This document shows positions 24,296 through 35,499 of a stretch of 64,000 nucleotides of DNA, one piece after another (the stretch's first letter is position 1; every line of letters starts with the position of its first letter). The notes below the pieces were generated by a model that saw only the letters and a list, made by a program, of their open reading frames with translations, was not told where the DNA came from and did not search any database. Location of the stretch: NCBI GenBank assembly GCA_009746045.1, contig RPFO01000213.1:4542661-4606660 (forward strand). The letters run 5' to 3'. Made by a program: the position numbers and the translations under genes. The DNA is from Mesostigma viride (taxonomy: Eukaryota; Streptophyta; Mesostigmatophyceae; Mesostigmatales; Mesostigmataceae).

Positions 24296-24430
24296 CTCCA
24301 TTTTTATTGTGCCCTAGACCCTAGGGGCCTTGCCTATAGCATGCTTCCCGCGTTTGCAAACACGCGGCTTCCTCACTGGAGTGGGGGTCGTAGTCCTCTA
24401 TAACCTGAGTCTACCTGGTTGGTGCCAGCT
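24270..24430 (-). mobile_element. LINE 3'-end fragment
   Basis: On the minus strand this matches + 61314-61451 closely: GGTTATAGAGGAC, then GAAGC(C/T)GCGTGTTTGCA, then CCCCTAGGGTCT, then GAGTAGGATTGTTT. The upstream residues GHLAGTNQVDS correspond to GHLARTDQVNT of the larger LINE. Confidence 0.65.
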
Positions 24431-24489
24431 AAGTGCCCTACTACAGCTGCAGGCGCCGCTGCTTGATGGTGCTGCATGATAAGTGGCAT

Positions 24490-24630
24490 GCCTAAGTACA
24501 AGTCTCTCTCTCCCGTCTTTGGACTGCCATGCAGGACAAGACGCGGTGGAAGAAGATTGTCAAGGCGCACACGCCAGCCCCTGTGGGCAAGCCGCCTCCC
24601 CCCAAACGGAGGAGCCGTTTTGATGAGTAG
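24490..24630 (+). pseudogene. Probable LINE C-terminal remnant (..MQDKTRWKKIVKAHT..), or else a terminal exon
   Basis: A short + frame encodes LSRLWTAMQDKTRWKKIVK and ends KRRSRFDE before TAG at 24628. It resembles the tail of LINE ORF2 proteins and is followed by a retroposon-type 3' end and pentanucleotide tail. An alternative is a last exon of the RCC1/FYVE gene: an acceptor CCATGCAG precedes GAC at 24535 and the phase (0) fits exon 13. I favour the LINE reading because of the tail that follows. Confidence 0.45.
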
Positions 24631-24699
24631 CGTAGATAGGCTTTAGACTAGATATAGCTTAGAGTTAGGTTAGTTCGATTACGCGGCTTCCCCCACACC

Positions 24700-24775
24700 A
24701 CCCATCCAACCTGGAATATGTGCTACATGATCTCCCAACGGAGACATGTTATAATTTAATTTAATTTAATTTTAA
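24700..24775 (+). repeat. Retroposon 3' end with (AATTT)n tail
   Basis: TGCTACATGATCTCCCAACGGAG then ATGTTATAATTTAATTTAATT matches the ends near 44790 and 45070, which read TGCTACATATACTCCCAACG and end in (AATTC)n. Confidence 0.7.
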
Positions 24776-24844
24776 GTACAAGTCCTCCTTGCGAATGCAA
24801 TGCCGTAGTGACACAATTAATTAAATTAAGTAATATTGCGAACA

Positions 24845-24910
24845 TACTATACGTACTCCGTGGCATGCCTTTTCGCATGACACACAAGTACTTACTTACT
24901 TACTTACGAA
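24845..24910 (+). mobile_element. LINE 3' terminus with (CTTA)n tail
   Basis: ACTCCGTGGCATGCCTTTTC then GCATGACACACAAGTA and CTTACTTACTTAC is the + orientation version of the 3' terminus of the 16.5-kb LINE. It is severely 5'-truncated. Confidence 0.7.
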
Positions 24911-24959
24911 CATAGCTCCGTGATCAGAATAGCTCCGTGGGGAGCATATGTAACACATA

Positions 24960-25020
24960 GTCCTGAGAAGGGCATATCAAGGAGACAACCAGCGCAGGCC
25001 AGAAATCGGGAAAATATGGC
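24960..25020 (+). repeat. Short copy of a dispersed repeat
   Basis: ATCAAGGAGACAACCAGCGC followed by AGGCCAGAAATCGGGA matches the arms at about 46200 (minus) and 49240 (plus). Confidence 0.7.
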
Positions 25021-25308
25021 ATATGGTTTTTTATACAGTCTGGGCTACAACCTGCAGGTGGAGGATGTAAACTGCCATGCACCTACTCTGGGTGTACAAG
25101 GTGCACCTGCACCACCATGATGTATCATACCTTAAAGAAGGCCTGCATGACACGGGGTGGAAGATGATTATGTCTAGGCAATAGCTAGAGCATGGCATCT
25201 AGTGACACTATAGCGAAGGGTTCGAGCACGTGCCTGGCGTATTACATATAGTCCACCACTAAAGAATGGGGTGTGGTGACAGGACACAACCGTTGCCAGA
25301 CTGCTGTA

Positions 25309-25505
25309 GAAGGATTAAAGAAAGAAAGAAAGAATGAGTGAGTGAGTGAGTGAGTGAGTGAGTGAGTGAGTGAGTGAGTGAGTGAGTGAGTGAGTGAGTG
25401 AGTGAGTGAGTGAGTGAGTGAGTGAGTGAGTGAGTGAGTGAGTGAGTGAGTGAGTGAGTGAGTGAGTGAGTGAGTGAGTGAGTGAGTGAGTGAGTGAGTG
25501 AGTGA
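25309..25505. repeat. (GAAA)n then (GAGT)n tetranucleotide array
   Basis: A few AAAG units are followed by about 43 uninterrupted GAGT units. The Ser/Leu/Thr/His frames across it are artefacts. Confidence 0.97.
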
Positions 25506-25509
25506 CTTG

Positions 25510-27200
25510 CTTTGGTCCACAAGTACACCTTGCGAACCCCTTCCAACAAGAAGGCTCGCGTTTAAACTTGGGACCCGCTAAACATAATGGGCATGAGAAA
25601 AAACCCGTCTTTTTCTTGTTATGTTTTAAAAATAACCATTTTCAGCGGCCACAATCAAAGATCATGCACGATCATAAGTCAAAAAGCATATGCCGTGCGT
25701 TCCATGGGCACATGCATAAACTCAATCAGTTCGTTTCAAACGTATATACAGGCCGCCTATGCCTTGAACAAGGCGCAAGGCGTCTAGGCAGAGGAGCTGT
25801 GGGCCGGAAGCGCTGGCAACTTCTCGAGCGTGCCCTATTTGCTGGAACGGATTCACGTGGTCGCTGACGGTGATGTGTCCAACCTCCTCCTGGAATTGGC
25901 AGTCCTGAATTGTTCTTTGTATTGAATTAGGAAGTCATGACGGTTGGCACGTATTCCTGTATGCAATTGCGCGGAGTGGCTGGTGCAATAGCATGCTGTG
26001 AGACTGTACGTTCTTTGTGGAAAACCTTACCATTCCACTCGTAAGCAGCTGAAAATTGTACTTCATCTAACTGGGACTTTTCTATTCTAACCTACGCTCT
26101 CTCAACGTTCTGATGACTTCCGAGGCAGCTCGGTCAGAAAATTGCTATCATTTCGTGGCTGCAATACACAACACCGTGTATTGAACCCTCGTCTTGGAAT
26201 CAACAAGGTCGCTCATGTAGAACCGTAGCAATTACTGCTGCTTTTAGCACATTTGAGCGCCCCATAAATCCCGCTGCAGCTCCCATGTCAACTCTTCCCC
26301 GTTTTGCCTTTGGACAAGTCGACGACACTCAACTGCTGTTGTCCAGTTTCCAGTGAGGCAGTGACCACTAGCCACAGACTCTTAACCACTGAAGTAACCG
26401 GCCAGCCATCACCACACGACGAAGTAGTCATCCCGTCAATAGCCAGCCCGTCCGAGCTATGAAGAATTGCCGAGCTCTGATTACTGCTAACAGGCCTAAG
26501 TAGGGCATAATAATTCCTAACCGATGCGCCATCTGCTTGCATCCTAAATGCAACGGGTGCTACTGCAGGGGCGGAACCTCTGCCGCGGCGCTGGGTACGA
26601 CGCGGCGTCTCTTACCGTCAGATTCAATCAGGCCGTCCGATGGAGACCAGATTAACCCAAGAAGCTAGGCAAGGCTTCTTGGCCTTCATATCGAACGGGC
26701 CATCGCCTTCACCTTCATACTTACCTGGCAGGGGGGTAACTGCGATCACGATGGCAGTTCCTCTACGGAAAGCCGCTTCCATTGCACTACGGTTGCGGCG
26801 CTCTGTAACACGTGCCCACGTGGTACGCTGTACTGCATTATTTGTGGGAGGGGCTGCTGCGCTTGCGCAGTAGCCCACCAACTAAAAAAAAAAATACAAT
26901 CACCCTTGAAAGGAAGACAGACAGCTCATTTCTCCCGCTAGCTGTCTTGCACATTTTAAGGGGTAGAAACTACCAAGAAGTGTTTCCCGTGACTCTCCCC
27001 ACATCCTTCCTCACATCCAAAAATTGAGAGCACATGGATGGCGTCATGTGGGGCGCGTGAATAGATTTATGAATGACCAAAACCTGTATTTTATGAAACT
27101 TTTCAAGGCAAGAAACGAGTATGAAGTGAGACAACTATGCCTGGACGCATGGCGATCCAACGCCATAGAAGGACTAGGGTAGTTGTCTGAGAGGAAAGAC
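25510..27200. other. Unassigned region with two minus-strand coding-like pieces
   Basis: Minus-strand frames at 26881-26624 (85 residues, with VIAVTPLPGKYEGEGDGP) and 26542-26288 (84 residues, with VSSNQSSAILHSSDGLAIDG) have protein-like composition. They could be fragments of a mobile-element protein or exons of an unknown gene. I do not recognise either. Confidence 0.35.
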
Positions 27201-27221
27201 GCGAAGGCCGCGGGAGCCGCG

Positions 27222-27460
27222 TGGCTATTCTGATCAGGCACGCCGCAGAGGTGAAAACCTCTGCGTTCAGTGCCGGGCCGCGGAAAACGCGGAAAACGCG
27301 ATCTGCAAATGAATCCGACCGGAATCGAACTGGGGACCTCTCGCACCAATTTTGCTGACTATAGGACGGACGTCTCCGGTTACCATGGCATCGCCAACTT
27401 ACACCTACAGTCATCCGCAAAAGTTCTCCTGTCCGGGGAGTGATGCAAGCCTTTCGGATT
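27222..27460 (-). mobile_element. tRNA-like SINE copy, inverted relative to the one at 28150
   Basis: This is a near-perfect inverted copy of 28150-28384. On the minus strand it includes GTCCCCAGTTCGATTCCGGT, which contains a pol III B-box-like GTTCGATTCC. I found no clear target duplication around this copy. Confidence 0.7.
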
Positions 27461-28149
27461 TGGTACTAGATAAATCACTCGAGATCTGTGTGTAGGAGTA
27501 CTACACACGTGTCTACACGCGAGACTTGTTCAGTCTCGCACCGTGAGACGGGCTGAACACGGCTGAAACCTTCTTGAGAAGGGGGCGTAGCCGGTACTAT
27601 CGAAAGCGGTACTATCGAAAGCGTGGCTATCTCTATATGAAGACTTGCATGGAGGGACTAGACAGAGGGTACCAAGAAAGGTTGATAGGGGAAACAAACA
27701 CACACGCCACCAACAAAAACAACCAAAACTAAGAAGGAGAAGAGGGAATGCATACACACATACACGAAGGGGCTTAAAGAAAAAGTAAGGATTACTGATA
27801 AATTACAAAGGGAAAAAAAAGGAAAAGAAAGAAAGAAAAAAGAAAAGAAAATGTAAATAGTAATAATACGAAGAATAATAAATAAAGACAAAGTAAAGAG
27901 TAATAATAATAACAAAAGCAAAAATAGAATAAAGAAAGAGGTCATTGCTGGGATGTGGTGAGGCACAGGCGATGTTGGAGTACGGGTCAGGAGTTCGATG
28001 TTTCAGCGCCCATGGTGCCCGGCCGGGGGTCTCCTATCCAACAGGGTCTAAAGCCTCGTGCCCAGAGCTCACTTAATGAAAAAGTGTAAGGTGAAAAGGG
28101 GGTAGGCAGTGAAAAAATAGATAGGATGAACAAACATAACAGTGAGAGT

Positions 28150-28380
28150 CCGAAAGGCTTGCATCACTCCCCGGACAGGAGAACTTTTGCGGATGACTGT
28201 AGGTGTAAGTTGGTGATGCCATGGTAACCGGAGACGTCCGTCCTATAGTCAGCAAAATTGGTGCGAGAGGTCCCCAGTTCGATTCCGGTCGGATTCATTT
28301 GCAGATCGCGTTTTTCCGCGTTTTCCGCGGCCCGGCACTGAACGTAAATGGTTTTCACCTTTGCGGAGTGCCTGATCAGA
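28150..28380 (+). mobile_element. tRNA-like SINE copy with 14-bp target-site duplication
   Basis: The roughly 231-bp insert is flanked by ATAACAGTGAGAGT at 28136-28149 and 28381-28394. It contains the B-box-like GTTCGATTCC at about 28276. The T-arm pairing of a true tRNA is imperfect, so this is a tRNA-derived retroposon rather than a tRNA gene. Confidence 0.75.
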
Positions 28381-28434
28381 ATAACAGTGAGAGTAATAAA
28401 GAGGGGATAAGGCACAAAGAGAAGTGACTATTCA

Positions 28435-28630
28435 ACTGGTTATTGCCCCTGAGGATAACCACTACACTACCGCCTCGTCTGCCATTACAGTAGAGGACAG
28501 CTCAGATGAGGATTAGATCCCCCTCTAGTGACTATCAAGCCTGGATTGATGTGGAGGTGGGGCATGGTGCAGGCGATATTTGTAACTTTCGTGTAATTAT
28601 TTTCTAATGAGATTAGCATAGTACTCCTTG
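28435..28630 (+). mobile_element. 5'-truncated LINE 3' end
   Basis: It encodes YTTASSAITVEDSSDED then stop, as at the C-terminus of the 16.5-kb LINE. It continues through the same UTR words (GGCGATATTTGT, GAGATTAGCATAGT). It is a + strand copy, about 85-90% similar by eye. Confidence 0.8.
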
Positions 28631-28639
28631 GACGCTCCA

Positions 28640-29401
28640 TCGAGGAGCTTTGGCCCCCAAAGCCCCTCACCACCACCTTAACCGAATCCTCCATCCGCTC
28701 ACTCCTCAAGGAGGCCCTCGAGCAGCACGTGGCCCCCATCGCTGCAGATGTGGCGGCCATGGGCAGCACGTTGGCTGCCGAGCTCCCCCTCGACCTCTCC
28801 ACCATTTCCACCGCCACCTCCACCCTCCTCGCCTCCTCCACCGCCGCCATCCCCTCCTCCGACTCCATCACCGCCCAGCTCCGCGACATCGACCAGCGCC
28901 TCAAGGATAATGCAATCGCTATCGAGGTCTTGCAGAACGTACACAGCAGGCCTCACCGCCCAGGCAGTGAAGGACATTGCCGCCAAGCCAGCCTCGGCTG
29001 GCCTGGCCGGCGATGCTCCTCCCATCACGACCTGGGCGGACATACCACCTCCACCACCTCCGCCGTCACAGCCCAGCTCCAGCGGCAGACGCTTGACCTC
29101 CGCGAGGACGCCGAGCTTGCCAAGCGCAGCCTCAACGCCATACTCAAGAACTTGGACATGGAAGAAGGTGAGAATTCCGAGAAGCTTGCACGTGCCTTTG
29201 AGAGCAAAATCCTTGCACGCATGGGCCTTCTTGGTGAGATCAAGCTGACCGCCCACCGCCTCCCCCGCGCGCGGGGTAAGGCAGGGGCGCCTCCGCTTCT
29301 TCTCATCTTTGATAGCCCAGCGGACAAGATTTCGTTTCTCAGACGCCGCAAGCTGCTCGCGAATACTCCCTTCACCGTGGACGACGACTTGACCCTGGCA
29401 C
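28640..29401 (+). pseudogene. LINE ORF1 protein, N-terminal part (interrupted by the LTR element)
   Basis: The + frame has a coiled-coil-like region (SIRSLLKEALEQHVAPIAAD and ITAQLRDIDQRLKDNAIAIE). After a frameshift near 28940 it has LREDAELAKRSLNAILKN, then PPLLLIFDSPADKISFLRRR and FTVDDDLT, typical of the RNA-binding second half of L1-type ORF1 proteins. The sequence stops matching at 29401, exactly where the LTR element begins. The missing C-terminal part resumes at 44126. Confidence 0.75.
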
Positions 29402-29968
29402 TGTTACGCCGCAAGCCTCGGCCTCCACCTCTACCTCTACCTCTTCTGATACTACCTAGACTAGTAAGGCCGCCTCTAGTTAAACCCCTAGCGAAAGACG
29501 AACGAGACGATCCAGATCTCAATGCATTGACATATGTGCTACTGTAATATGCCATAGGCCATTTAACCAAACCCGTTTACTCCAGGAAAAGAGGAAGGAA
29601 ACACAACTACACTGCCGTGACCCAAGCCTATATGTGTTAATTTAACACACGCCGAGTGACCACACACGGAGTGGAACGTGCATAAATGGTCACCAACGGT
29701 CCAACAGGCTCGGGCCGATCCAGCCCTCGCCTGCCGAGACACAGAAACACAAGCAGGTGCACAGATGCACGCCGGTCCACTACATTCTACAAAAGGATAA
29801 GGACCACTAATAAAGTACGCGGCGCGGCGCCCAAAGGCACCCAATATACCACAGTACTGTTACGGGGACAATCATGTCCCCACTAGAACTGCACGTAACC
29901 TAAGAACAGCCGAGGCCAAGGACCTAATTTACGTCCGTAACTACAACGAATTGTTACGCGACGTAACA
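29402..29968 (-). repeat. 3' LTR (567 bp)
   Basis: It aligns end to end with 43555-44125. By eye it differs at roughly a dozen positions plus a 4-base indel (CATT), about 97% identity. It begins TG and ends CA. Confidence 0.95.
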
Positions 29969-29983
29969 CCTCCCCCCCCACAA
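29969..29983 (-). other. Polypurine tract of the LTR element
   Basis: On the minus strand TTGTGGGGGGGGAGG lies directly before the LTR start. This is the expected second-strand primer position and fixes the element's orientation. Confidence 0.85.
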
Positions 29984-30341
29984 AAGGTAGGGAGCCCCCT
30001 CCCTACGCAGAGAGAAGGAAACCAAAGGGGTAGGAAAAACCTAATGCACCCAGCACACACCAACACAATCGATAGACCATCCCAGATACAAAGCACCAAT
30101 AGTTCACACGGTCTCCACCACCACGCCGGGTGGTGTAGGGTTAGCCAGCACCAAGCCTGGTGGTAGGTTCCCCTAACTGCGTGGAACGGAGTCCTGGCCG
30201 GGGGGACGGCACTGGGCAGGACACACAGAGTAAACACATCAGCGCTAAGGACCAAGAACAGCCAACCAACTGGCCAGAATATGAGGGCGACTCTATATAC
30301 CGGAGGGACAACACCCTCAGGTCGGGCCTAAGGCCCTCTAT

Positions 30342-31550
30342 CTAGTGGCCATCCGTCTGATAAGTGCCACGAGAGGCCAGCAGGACCTCCAGGTAGGCCT
30401 GGTAGTGGGCCACATCCTCGACATTGTCATGCCTATCTACAGTGAGGAAAACATCGGCCCACACGCCGTCAGGAAAGAGGCCCAGGAAGGCCCAGTAATA
30501 CCTATGCTGCGTGAGGACGACCTGGCCACGGGCCCAGTCCAGAAAGCCACAGGCAAAGAGGCGAAGGAAAGGCTCTACCGCGATCAAGCAAAGGGCCCGC
30601 AGGAGGAGGCGATGGTACCGGATCCGAGGGCGCATACCCGTCGGGAAGAACAGGTCCACCAGGGGCTCCACGTTGGACGGCCACAACCGGATGTGCCGAA
30701 CCTCGCGGGAGCGCCACCGACGAACACACTGTCGCGACCCGAATGTCTCTAGGTAGTCGCTGGCCCGAGGAGGAGGGTGACCGCGGGAGTCTAGACCCTG
30801 GCCCGGGATAGGCGCCGGGCGACGGGCATCCCACTCAAGGATGGGCTGGAGGACCGTAGTGTACGCAGCACCCGGCACCGCAGGAAACTCTACCGTAAGG
30901 GCATCCGAAGCCATAATGCCCAGAGGCGGAGGGTACGCCCACTGGAACCCACCGTAGGTGTCCAAGTCGTTGTGGCGCCTAGCCCAGCGATACAGAACGC
31001 GCCGAACCAGGATCTCACCCTGGAACACCGGATCAGCTAAAATAACCATGTCGAAAGGAGGCCGATCAGTCTCAATGGGTAGGCCACGATCCCGAGGCGC
31101 CCGACCGACACCTGGGAGAACCCGTAGTCCTGACATGGGAGAGATGGCAAGCTCAGCAGAGGCGCGCGGCAGGTCACACTGTCGGCAGGCGAGTGCGGAC
31201 ATACCATACCCCGGAATGGGCGTGTCGCGCGACTCCGGCGTCGCATGCACCACAGAAGGGGCCCTGTCCCGATCACCCTGGGACAACTCCCGGAGGGAAT
31301 CGGCAGCGCGGGTGGCACGAGGATCCTGACCGGTAGACCGAACAACCGCCACCAAGGACCGCGAGGCCGAAGGGGCAGGGGCCGAAGCAGGGGCCGACAC
31401 AGGGGCGGGAGCCGACACCGACGCAGGTGGCACTGGTACAACAGGAGGTCGCGCCGGACCCGAAGCCAGAGACTTCGAGAGAGACTCAGGGCCGTGACGG
31501 ACCCGCCACCGCAGCTGGCGCGCCGGTCTCCGTTGCCGGCGCACCCTCAG
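30342..31550 (-). CDS. Accessory ORF (part 2) between pol and 3' LTR, function unknown
   Basis: The minus-strand frame is open from the repeat junction near 31550 to a stop at 30342, about 400 residues. The first 130 residues are Pro/Ala/Ser-rich. The remainder is denser in structured residues (WEGG-like and WARRHNDLDTYGGFQWA, IMASDALTVEFPAVPGAAYT, DYLETFGSRQCVRRW). It has no signal peptide, no obvious membrane span and no furin-like site, so there is nothing to support an env protein. It lies where env or other extra ORFs occur in Ty3/gypsy elements. The triple-unit insertion separates it from 35.5-36.1 kb, with which it was probably once continuous or adjacent. Confidence 0.55.
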   Translation of the reverse strand: MRVRRQRRPARQLRWRVRHGPESLSKSLASGPARPPVVPVPPASVSAPAPVSAPASAPAPSASRSLVAVVRSTGQDPRATRAADSLRELSQGDRDRAPSVVHATPESRDTPIPGYGMSALACRQCDLPRASAELAISPMSGLRVLPGVGRAPRDRGLPIETDRPPFDMVILADPVFQGEILVRRVLYRWARRHNDLDTYGGFQWAYPPPLGIMASDALTVEFPAVPGAAYTTVLQPILEWDARRPAPIPGQGLDSRGHPPPRASDYLETFGSRQCVRRWRSREVRHIRLWPSNVEPLVDLFFPTGMRPRIRYHRLLLRALCLIAVEPFLRLFACGFLDWARGQVVLTQHRYYWAFLGLFPDGVWADVFLTVDRHDNVEDVAHYQAYLEVLLASRGTYQTDGH

Positions 31551-31551
31551 G

Positions 31552-34500
31552 CTGTCGCGTCCGTGATCTATCACGTCCGCAATTCAGATTTTAGCGTAAT
31601 TCTGACGTCCGCAGCCTTGTGCGGGTTGCTATACCGCGGCCCGGTACTGACGCCGCGGATCTCAATTGTACTCACGCGCCAAGTCCGCTGAATTTGCTGA
31701 CGGAACTTTTGGGCGGACCTGAATTTCACTGACATTCGTCACAAGGGCAGTTTGCCGAATGCTGGTACGCAGCAAGCCGGCGAGGCACTGAGCAGATGTG
31801 CAATTTCAGGATTTCAACGTGGGACACCAGACACAAATGCAAGGAAGCCCCAGGCGGTGCCTGGCATAGCCGATAGATTTGCCCTTGTATATTTGTGTTC
31901 GCTTGACAGATAAAGCTTGAAGTTTAGCTTGTCGGAAATTAGACAATGTTATGATTGGCTGATGTCTAAAGTGGCGCTAGTGGCGCCAGCCGCCAGGCTT
32001 GAGCTTTGAGCAGTATAGAAGGATGAGCAACGAACCATGGTGGTCGTTGTTCGTCCGTTTCTCTCCCTCACAACTGGTTTGTTGTCTTCATGGGGTGAAA
32101 TAGTTCGAGCAGCCCGGAGCAGCCCCCGTGAGTGGTTGCATGCAGTCAGTTGCCATGAGGATGGACTGACGGATATGACAATGTATTGGTTTTGTTAAGA
32201 ATGTGTGTAAGACTGAGAACGAGACAAGGGACAGGGCCTTCGGGCACCCTGGTCGTCGTTGGCAAGAATGCCAGTAGGAACTAGGTCGGGAACACACGCG
32301 CACTGCCGCCACAAGGGGCCTGCAGTGGCGTCAACCAAGGGACCTCACAGCTGCTCTTATAACTACAACATTACAACTCGACACTCTTTGTAATTCGTCA
32401 TGTATCTCATTGGAATTGAAATGTCTTTTGGTTGCTTTAATGATAAAGCATGGTCTCAAGAATCGGCTGGTTGGGCCGGATTGCCTGTCATGAAGGTGGC
32501 GGTGCCATAAAGGACCGCACCTTTCATTCTCATTTTAAACGGACGAACAACCCATGATGGGTTCAGTCCGGCCAGCCTGGATGTTCCTCCTGCTTCACCC
32601 AGGGAAGCACAAGGAAAAGGTTATTGCTTAGCCTTCAAAAGCATCTGAAGAGGTTAGGCTTTTCCCGGTAAAAAGCCATCGAAGGGGTTATTGCTAAGCC
32701 TTTAAAAGCATGCATGTTAAGGTTGTTGCTGATCCTGGAAAAGCATCTTGGAGCAGCTGGATTTTTTTTTTTTCTTTTTGCTGCTGCCTGGAATGACGCC
32801 CTCTTTGGGCTTCCTTCTTTAGTGTGAGATGCCTTTCTTTCACTTTTTGCTCTCACGTTGTTGTGAGCTAAATAGTGGGGGGGAGGTGGCATATCTCACA
32901 CATGAAAACTGCTGATAGTGGATGCATTCCAAGTAGCGGTAATGACCAGTCCAGGATGATATGGCACGCAAACGCGACAGCTGTCGCGTCCGTGATCTAT
33001 CACGTCCGCAATTCAGATTTTAGCGTAATTCTGACGTCCGCAGCCTTGTGCGGGTTGCTATACCGCGGCCCGGTACTGACGCCGCGGATCTCAATTGTAC
33101 TCACGCGCCAAGTCCGCTGAATTTGCTGACGGAACTTTTGGGCGGACCTGAATTTCACTGACATTCGTCACAAGGGCAGTTTGCCGAATGCTGGTACGCA
33201 GCAAGCCGGCGAGGCACTGAGCAGATGTGCAATTTCAGGATTTCAACGTGGGACACCAGACACAAATGCAAGGAAGCCCCAGGCGGTGCCTGGCATAGCC
33301 GATAGATTTGCCCTTGTATATTTGTGTTCGCTTGACAGATAAAGCTTGAAGTTTAGCTTGTCGGAAATTAGACAATGTTATGCATGATTGGCTGATGTCT
33401 AAAGTGGCGCTAGTGGCGCCAGCCGCCAGGCTTGAGCTTTGAGCAGTATAGAAGGATGAGCAACGAACCATGGTGGTCGTTGTTCGTCCGTTTCTCTCCC
33501 TCACAACTGGTTTGTTGTCTTCATGGGGTGAAATAGTTCGAGCAGCCCGGAGCAGCCCCCGTGAGTGGTTGCATGCAGTCAGTTGCCATGAGGATGGACT
33601 GACGGATATGACAATGTATTGGTTTTGTTAAGAATGTGTGTAAGACTGAGAACGAGACAAGGGACAGGGCCTTCGGGCACCCTGGTCGTCGTTGGCAAGA
33701 ATGCCAGTAGGAACTAGGTCGGGAACACACGCGCACTGCCGCCACAAGGGGCCTGCAGTGGCGTCAACCAAGGGACCTCACAGCTGCTCTTATAACTACA
33801 ACATTACAACTCGACACTCTTTGTAATTCGTCATGTATCTCATTGGAATTGAAATGTCTTTTGGTTGCTTTAATGATAAAGCATGGTCTCAAGAATCGGC
33901 TGGTTGGGCCGGATTGCCTGTCATGAAGGTGGCGGTGCCATAAAGGACCGCACCTTTCATTCTCATTTTAAACGGACGAACAACCCATGATGGGTTCAGT
34001 CCGGCCAGCCTGGATGTTCCTCCTGCTTCACCCAGGGAAGCACAAGGAAAAGGTTATTGCTTAGCCTTCAAAAGCATCTGAAGAGGTTAGGCTTTTCCCG
34101 GTAAAAAGCCATCGAAGGGGTTATTGCTAAGCCTTTAAAAGCATGCATGTTAAGGTTGTTGCTGATCCTGGAAAAGCATCTTGGAGCAGCTGGATTTTTT
34201 TTTTTTCTTTTTGCTGCTGCCTGGAATGACGCCCTCTTTGGGCTTCCTTCTTTAGTGTGAGATGCCTTTCTTTCACTTTTTGCTCTCACGTTGTTGTGAG
34301 CTAAATAGTGGGGGGGAGGTGGCATATCTCACACATGAAAACTGCTGATAGTGGATGCATTCCAAGTAGCGGTAATGACCAGTCCAGGATGATATGGCAC
34401 GCAAACGCGACAGCTGTCGCGTCCGTGATCTATCACGTCCGCAATTCAGATTTTAGCGTAATTCTGACGTCCGCAGCCTTGTGCGGGTTGCTATACCGCG

Positions 34501-35498
34501 GCCCGGTACTGACGCCGCGGATCTCAATTGTACTCACGCGCCAAGTCCGCTGAATTTGCTGACGGAACTTTTGGGCGGACCTGAATTTCACTGACATTCG
34601 TCACAAGGGCAGTTTGCCGAATGCTGGTACGCAGCAAGCCGGCGAGGCACTGAGCAGATGTGCAATTTCAGGATTTCAACGTGGGACACCAGACACAAAT
34701 GCAAGGAAGCCCCAGGCGGTGCCTGGCATAGCCGATAGATTTGCCCTTGTATATTTGTGTTCGCTTGACAGATAAAGCTTGAAGTTTAGCTTGTCGGAAA
34801 TTAGACAATGTTATGCATGATTGGCTGATGTCTAAAGTGGCGCTAGTGGCGCCAGCCGCCAGGCTTGAGCTTTGAGCAGTATAGAAGGATGAGCAACGAA
34901 CCATGGTGGTCGTTGTTCGTCCGTTTCTCTCCCTCACAACTGGTTTGTTGTCTTCATGGGGTGAAATAGTTCGAGCAGCCCGGAGCAGCCCCCGTGAGTG
35001 GTTGCATGCAGTCAGTTGCCATGAGGATGGACTGACGGATATGACAATGTATTGGTTTTGTTAAGAATGTGTGTAAGACTGAGAACGAGACAAGGGACAG
35101 GGCCTTCGGGCACCCTGGTCGTCGTTGGCAAGAATGCCAGTAGGAACTAGGTCGGGAACACACGCGCACTGCCGCCACAAGGGGCCTGCAGTGGCGTCAA
35201 CCAAGGGACCTCACAGCTGCTCTTATAACTACAACATTACAACTCGACACTCTTTGTAATTCGTCATGTATCTCATTGGAATTGAAATGTCTTTTGGTTG
35301 CTTTAATGATAAAGCATGGTCTCAAGAATCGGCTGGTTGGGCCGGATTGCCTGTCATGAAGGTGGCGGTGCCATAAAGGACCGCACCTTTCATTCTCATT
35401 TTAAGGTGGCATATCTCACACATGATTACTGCTGATAGTGGATGCATTCCAAGTAGCGGTAATGACCAGTCCAGGATGATATGGCACGCAAACGCGAC
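31552..35498. mobile_element. Three tandem copies of a 1.43-kb non-coding unit with short terminal inverted repeats
   Basis: Units start at 31552, 32981 and 34414 with CTGTCGCGT. The first two end in ACGCGACAG and the third in ACGCGACAT. Junctions read CGCGACAGCTGTCGCG, a 16-bp palindrome. Units 1 and 2 are nearly identical: unit 1 lacks CATG near 31950, giving periods of 1429 and 1433. Unit 3 lacks about 350 bp (after CATTTTAA at 35404). Each full unit contains a second 15-bp inverted pair, GTTGTTCGTCCGTTT (32046-32060) and AAACGGACGAACAAC (32537-32551). Only frames under 90 residues occur, so it would be non-autonomous. Confidence 0.85.
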
Positions 35499-35499
35499 A

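Noticed and set aside
24535-24630. Final exon of the RCC1/FYVE gene
   Set aside because: Phase and acceptor fit, but the peptide looks like a LINE ORF2 tail and retroposon 3' ends follow it. Kept only as an alternative.
28205-28310. True tRNA gene within the SINE
   Set aside because: T-arm mismatches and lack of a seven-base acceptor stem; target duplication marks it as a retroposon.
30342-31574. Envelope gene of a retrovirus-like element
   Set aside because: No signal peptide, membrane span or cleavage site; position alone is not enough.
31556-31691. 81-residue frame repeated in each 1.43-kb unit (VASVIYHVRNSDFSVILTS)
   Set aside because: It crosses the unit junction palindrome, is short and has no known pattern; identical copies simply reflect the tandem duplication.
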